Assembly: GCA_002452315.1 (NCBI GenBank)
Contig: DKFH01000027.1
Coordinates: 3,339 to 12,147, forward strand
DNA from: Anaerolineaceae bacterium UBA6801
GTDB lineage: Bacteria; Chloroflexota; Anaerolineae; Anaerolineales; Anaerolineaceae
DNA length: 8,809 nt
Direction: 5' to 3'
Shown: positions 7,179 through 8,809 of the stretch, in pieces
Position numbering within the stretch: the first letter of the stretch is position 1
Layout: each line of letters starts with the position of its first letter
Notes under the pieces: model-generated
What the model was told of the DNA's origin: nothing
The model's input: the letters and a program-made list of their open reading frames with translations, nothing else
Databases searched by the model: none
Translations under genes and position numbers: made by a program

Positions 7179-8300
7179 ATGACCAAGAAGATCGGGATAT
7201 TAACCGCCGGTAGTGACTGCCCGGGCTTGAATGCTGCTATTCGTGGCTTTGGGAAAACGGCTGCCAGCATCCACGGGATGGAACTGGTGGGTTTTCGGGA
7301 CGGCTTTCGGGGTTTGTTGGCCAACCGCACGGTTGACCTGGGGGGTAGCGCGCTTTCGAATATTCTCACGGCAGGGGGGACCATCTTGGGCACCACGCGG
7401 GATGAGCCGCATAAGATCGAGGAAGATGGGCGGGTAGTGGATAAAACCGACCAGGCAGTGGATGTTTACAAGGCAAACGGGCTGGATGCCCTGGTATGTA
7501 TTGGCGGACGGGAAACAATGGAGGTTGCCCACCGCCTGGGGGAAGCCGGCCTGAACGTGGTGACCTTGCCTAAATCGGCGGTCAATGATGTGCCCTTGAC
7601 AGATATGACCATCGGCTTTGACACAGCCAGGATGATTGCCACGGAAGCGATTGACCGGCTGCATAGCACGGCTAACAGCACCCACCGCATCATCATTGTG
7701 GAAATCATGGGACGCGATGTGGGCTGGCTGACGCTGGCTGCCGGGATTGCTGCGGGCGCGGATGTGGTTCTGATCCCGGAAATCCCCTATAACATCGAAA
7801 AGCTCACCGAGGCAATCCTGGCGCGCAACCAGGCGGGGAAGATGTTCAGCATTGTGGCCGTTGCTGAAGGGGCTCATTCTTCTGAGCTGGTGGCGTTTTT
7901 TGAGCGCTCGTTAAAGATGAACCAGCAGGTTCATCAAGGGCAGAGTACAGAAGAGGGCAGAGAACGGATGGCCGAGCTGAGAAGCAAATATTCCGGTGAG
8001 ACGCTGATGCTGGCCAACCGACTGGAGCGTAACACAGGCATCGAAAGCCGGATCACCATCCTGGGGTATCTGCTGCGAGGCGGGGCGCCTTCGGCCGGGG
8101 ATCGGGTATTGGCGACCCAATTGGGAACCTACGCAGCCGACCTCGTAAGTGAAGGCCGGTTTGGCTTAATGGTGGGCGTCCAGGAGGGCAAGACCGCCAG
8201 CATACCGATAGAAGATGTCATCCAGAAGGAAAAACCTGTGCCACCTGATCATCCCTGGTTGAATAGTGCGCGGCATGTTGGGACGGTCTTTGGCGATTGA
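7179..8300 (+). CDS. Phosphofructokinase (PfkA) family protein with altered catalytic residues
   Basis: A 373-residue protein with the whole PfkA fold, against about 320 in E. coli PfkA. Kept features, with E. coli equivalents by eye: R74 (R72), R170 (R162), MGR at 177-179 (169-171), E230 (E222), R291 (R243) and R300 (R252), so the fructose-6-phosphate pocket looks intact. Changed features: GGD near the N-terminus reads GSD (S12 for G11); the Mg/nucleotide motif GGDG reads GGRE (R111 for D103, E112 for G104); and PGTIDND reads PKSAVND (S133 for T125, V135 for the catalytic base D127). K132 matches the Lys typical of pyrophosphate-dependent enzymes. About 40 extra residues lie near 238-280. 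The reading frame is intact with a strong ribosome-binding site, so it is no simple pseudogene. It may bind sugar phosphate without normal kinase activity, act as a regulatory subunit, or use altered chemistry. Confidence 0.88.
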   Translation: MTKKIGILTAGSDCPGLNAAIRGFGKTAASIHGMELVGFRDGFRGLLANRTVDLGGSALSNILTAGGTILGTTRDEPHKIEEDGRVVDKTDQAVDVYKANGLDALVCIGGRETMEVAHRLGEAGLNVVTLPKSAVNDVPLTDMTIGFDTARMIATEAIDRLHSTANSTHRIIIVEIMGRDVGWLTLAAGIAAGADVVLIPEIPYNIEKLTEAILARNQAGKMFSIVAVAEGAHSSELVAFFERSLKMNQQVHQGQSTEEGRERMAELRSKYSGETLMLANRLERNTGIESRITILGYLLRGGAPSAGDRVLATQLGTYAADLVSEGRFGLMVGVQEGKTASIPIEDVIQKEKPVPPDHPWLNSARHVGTVFGD

Positions 8301-8357
8301 TGCACCCCGCATTGGGCTGCCAGTTGTGACCCGCATAGCGCATCAGCACGGCTTTTA

Positions 8358-8406
8358 AGGGGCTATATTTTTGTTCATTTATTGAACCTCTGCCCCTGGT
8401 TTTTTT
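8358..8406 (+). terminator. Nested-hairpin intrinsic terminator after the phosphofructokinase-family gene
   Basis: The outer stem AGGGGC (8358-8363) pairs perfectly with GCCCCT (8392-8397), followed by GG and seven T residues (8400-8406). Inside it, GTTCA (8373-8377) pairs with TGAAC (8383-8387) around TTTAT. The spacing between the outer arms is long for a terminator, but the inner hairpin closes most of it. It lies 57 bases after the stop codon. Confidence 0.65.
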
Positions 8407-8592
8407 GCCTGGGCACGGTCTTTTGGTTTATTAGGGCCATAGAATCCGCACCCTGATTCCCCTGTTAATAAACATTTACTCTGCTTCTGAAGCATTGCGT
8501 GGGCTGTGGATGGGTCACAATACTCAGATGTTTTATGGTTTGTTAACATTATGGTTTTGTTAAAGATGCGATGGTATAGGCTGTGGGATGGT
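8407..8592. other. Non-coding tract with short direct repeats
   Basis: No gene is supported between the terminator and the inverted-repeat segment. GGCTGTGGATGG (8502-8513) recurs as GGCTGTGGGATGG (8579-8591), and the 16-bp tandem duplication at 8533-8563 lies between the two. An 83-codon minus-strand open frame crosses the tract, but it lacks a ribosome-binding site and ends inside the terminator. Confidence 0.5.
8533..8563. repeat. Imperfect tandem duplication, period 16
   Basis: TTATGGTTTGTTAA (8533-8546) is followed 16 bases later by TTATGGTTTTGTTAA (8549-8563), which differs by one inserted T. Only two copies are present. The function is unknown. Confidence 0.6.
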
Positions 8593-8786
8593 TTGAGGGT
8601 GTTGAAAAACGAACAATGATTGCTCATCATTTGTCAAAATCCATAATTAATTCTATTAACTACTATTATTATCTATTTTATATTAATACGTAGGGGCAAC
8701 CCTCCGTGGTTGCCCTGGGCGGACACAGAGGTCCGCCCCTACGATCAAATTTGTTTAGAGGAAATTCCCATTTTCAACACCCTCAA
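8593..8786. repeat. 194-bp segment bounded by 16-bp perfect inverted repeats (MITE-like)
   Basis: TTGAGGGTGTTGAAAA at 8593-8608 is the exact reverse complement of 8771-8786. Similarity extends imperfectly outward by about 12 bases (GCTGTGGGATGG on the left against GCTTTGAGATTG on the right, read on the other strand, with one gapped base). The interior has a small hairpin (AATGAT-TGCTC-ATCATT, 8615-8631), a very AT-rich stretch (about 8632-8688) and the double-hairpin repeat at 8689-8743. It contains no transposase. The size and terminal inverted repeats suggest a small non-autonomous element, but I see no target-site duplication. The right arm may instead be coding sequence, so the status is uncertain. 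Confidence 0.5.
8689..8743. repeat. Double-hairpin palindromic repeat (GTAGGGGC type)
   Basis: The outer arms CGTAGGGGC (8689-8697) and GCCCCTACG (8735-8743) are perfectly complementary. Within them are two adjacent 8-bp hairpins: GGGCAACC/GGTTGCCC (8694-8701 with 8708-8715, loop CTCCGT) and GGGCGGAC/GTCCGCCC (8717-8724 with 8731-8738, loop ACAGAG). The sequence can form either one long cruciform or two side-by-side hairpins. Similar GTAGGGGC-bounded intergenic palindromes occur dispersed in many bacterial genomes. It is sharply more GC-rich than the AT-rich DNA on its left. Confidence 0.8.
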
Positions 8787-8809
8787 CAATCTCAAAGCTC
8801 TTCTGGATG
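8755..8809 (-). CDS. Possible C-terminal end of an unidentified protein (partial)
   Basis: On the minus strand a frame enters from the right edge and ends at TAA (8757-8755), giving the 17-residue tail IQKSFEIVEGVENGNFL. The other two frames on this strand also stop within the last 90 bases and read less like protein. The tail is too short to assign a family, so this is a weak call. If real, the right arm of the inverted repeat encodes VEGVEN of this tail. The sequence beyond 8809 would settle it. Confidence 0.3.
   Translation of the reverse strand, partial: IQKSFEIVEGVENGNFL

Noticed and set aside
7200..7877. 225-codon antisense open frame inside the phosphofructokinase-family gene
   Set aside because: It has a His/Arg/Pro-rich composition typical of reverse-strand shadow frames, and the opposite strand encodes clear PfkA motifs throughout.
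8379..8630. Minus-strand open frame of 83 codons after the phosphofructokinase-family gene
   Set aside because: It has no Shine-Dalgarno before either possible start, overlaps the intrinsic terminator at its 3' end and the inverted-repeat arm near its 5' end, and resembles no family I recognise. Some internal residues (GESGCGFYGP) look protein-like, so a gene remnant is not fully excluded.
8689..8743. Cloverleaf-like fold resembling a tRNA
   Set aside because: The segment is only 55 bases, lacks the TTCGA T-loop and D-loop consensus, and its symmetry is explained by two palindromic hairpins.

Overview
The window carries five complete protein genes plus a gene fragment at each end. No rRNA, tRNA, CRISPR array or intact insertion sequence was seen. 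Base composition looks roughly balanced, AG-rich Shine-Dalgarno sites precede every complete gene, and the genes are spaced singly instead of in tight operons. The gene mix is a fused ATP sulfurylase/APS kinase, a cytoplasmic GH2 beta-mannosidase, a long-chain ChrA, a long PfkA-type protein and a YjbQ homologue. Together with GTAGGGGC-type palindromic repeats this is compatible with a Chloroflexota (Anaerolineae-like) chromosome. That placement is inference from gene style only; no phylogenetic marker is present.

Left part (1-2846): the first 29 codons of a minus-strand YjbQ family gene diverge, across a 282-bp spacer, from a complete beta-mannosidase gene with both catalytic glutamates. Middle (2847-4891): a bifunctional sulfate-activation enzyme (ATP sulfurylase followed by an intact APS kinase) with its own extended -10 promoter and a textbook intrinsic terminator. 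Right-middle (4892-7042): a minus-strand TetR-type regulator, with a very good sigma70-type promoter containing a palindrome, diverges from a chromate-transporter-family (ChrA) gene. The 318-bp spacer between them holds a perfect GTTGGCA-N4-TGCCAAC inverted repeat that is a strong operator candidate.

Right part (7043-8809): a phosphofructokinase-family gene whose fold and sugar-phosphate-binding residues are kept while several phosphoryl-transfer residues are replaced. The catalytic Asp is Val, the GGD motif is GGR and the GGD-type N-terminal glycine is Ser. It ends in a nested-hairpin terminator. Beyond it lies a repeat-rich non-coding tract: a 16-bp imperfect tandem duplication, a 194-bp stretch bounded by 16-bp perfect inverted repeats, and inside that a double-hairpin palindromic repeat. 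The last 55 bases may be the 3' end of another minus-strand gene.

The genes do not form one pathway. They read as independent housekeeping or accessory units: mannoside degradation, sulfate activation, regulated anion export and a sugar-phosphate-binding protein. The most unusual item is the degenerate phosphofructokinase. Next come the TetR/ChrA control region and the inverted-repeat-bounded segment at the right end.
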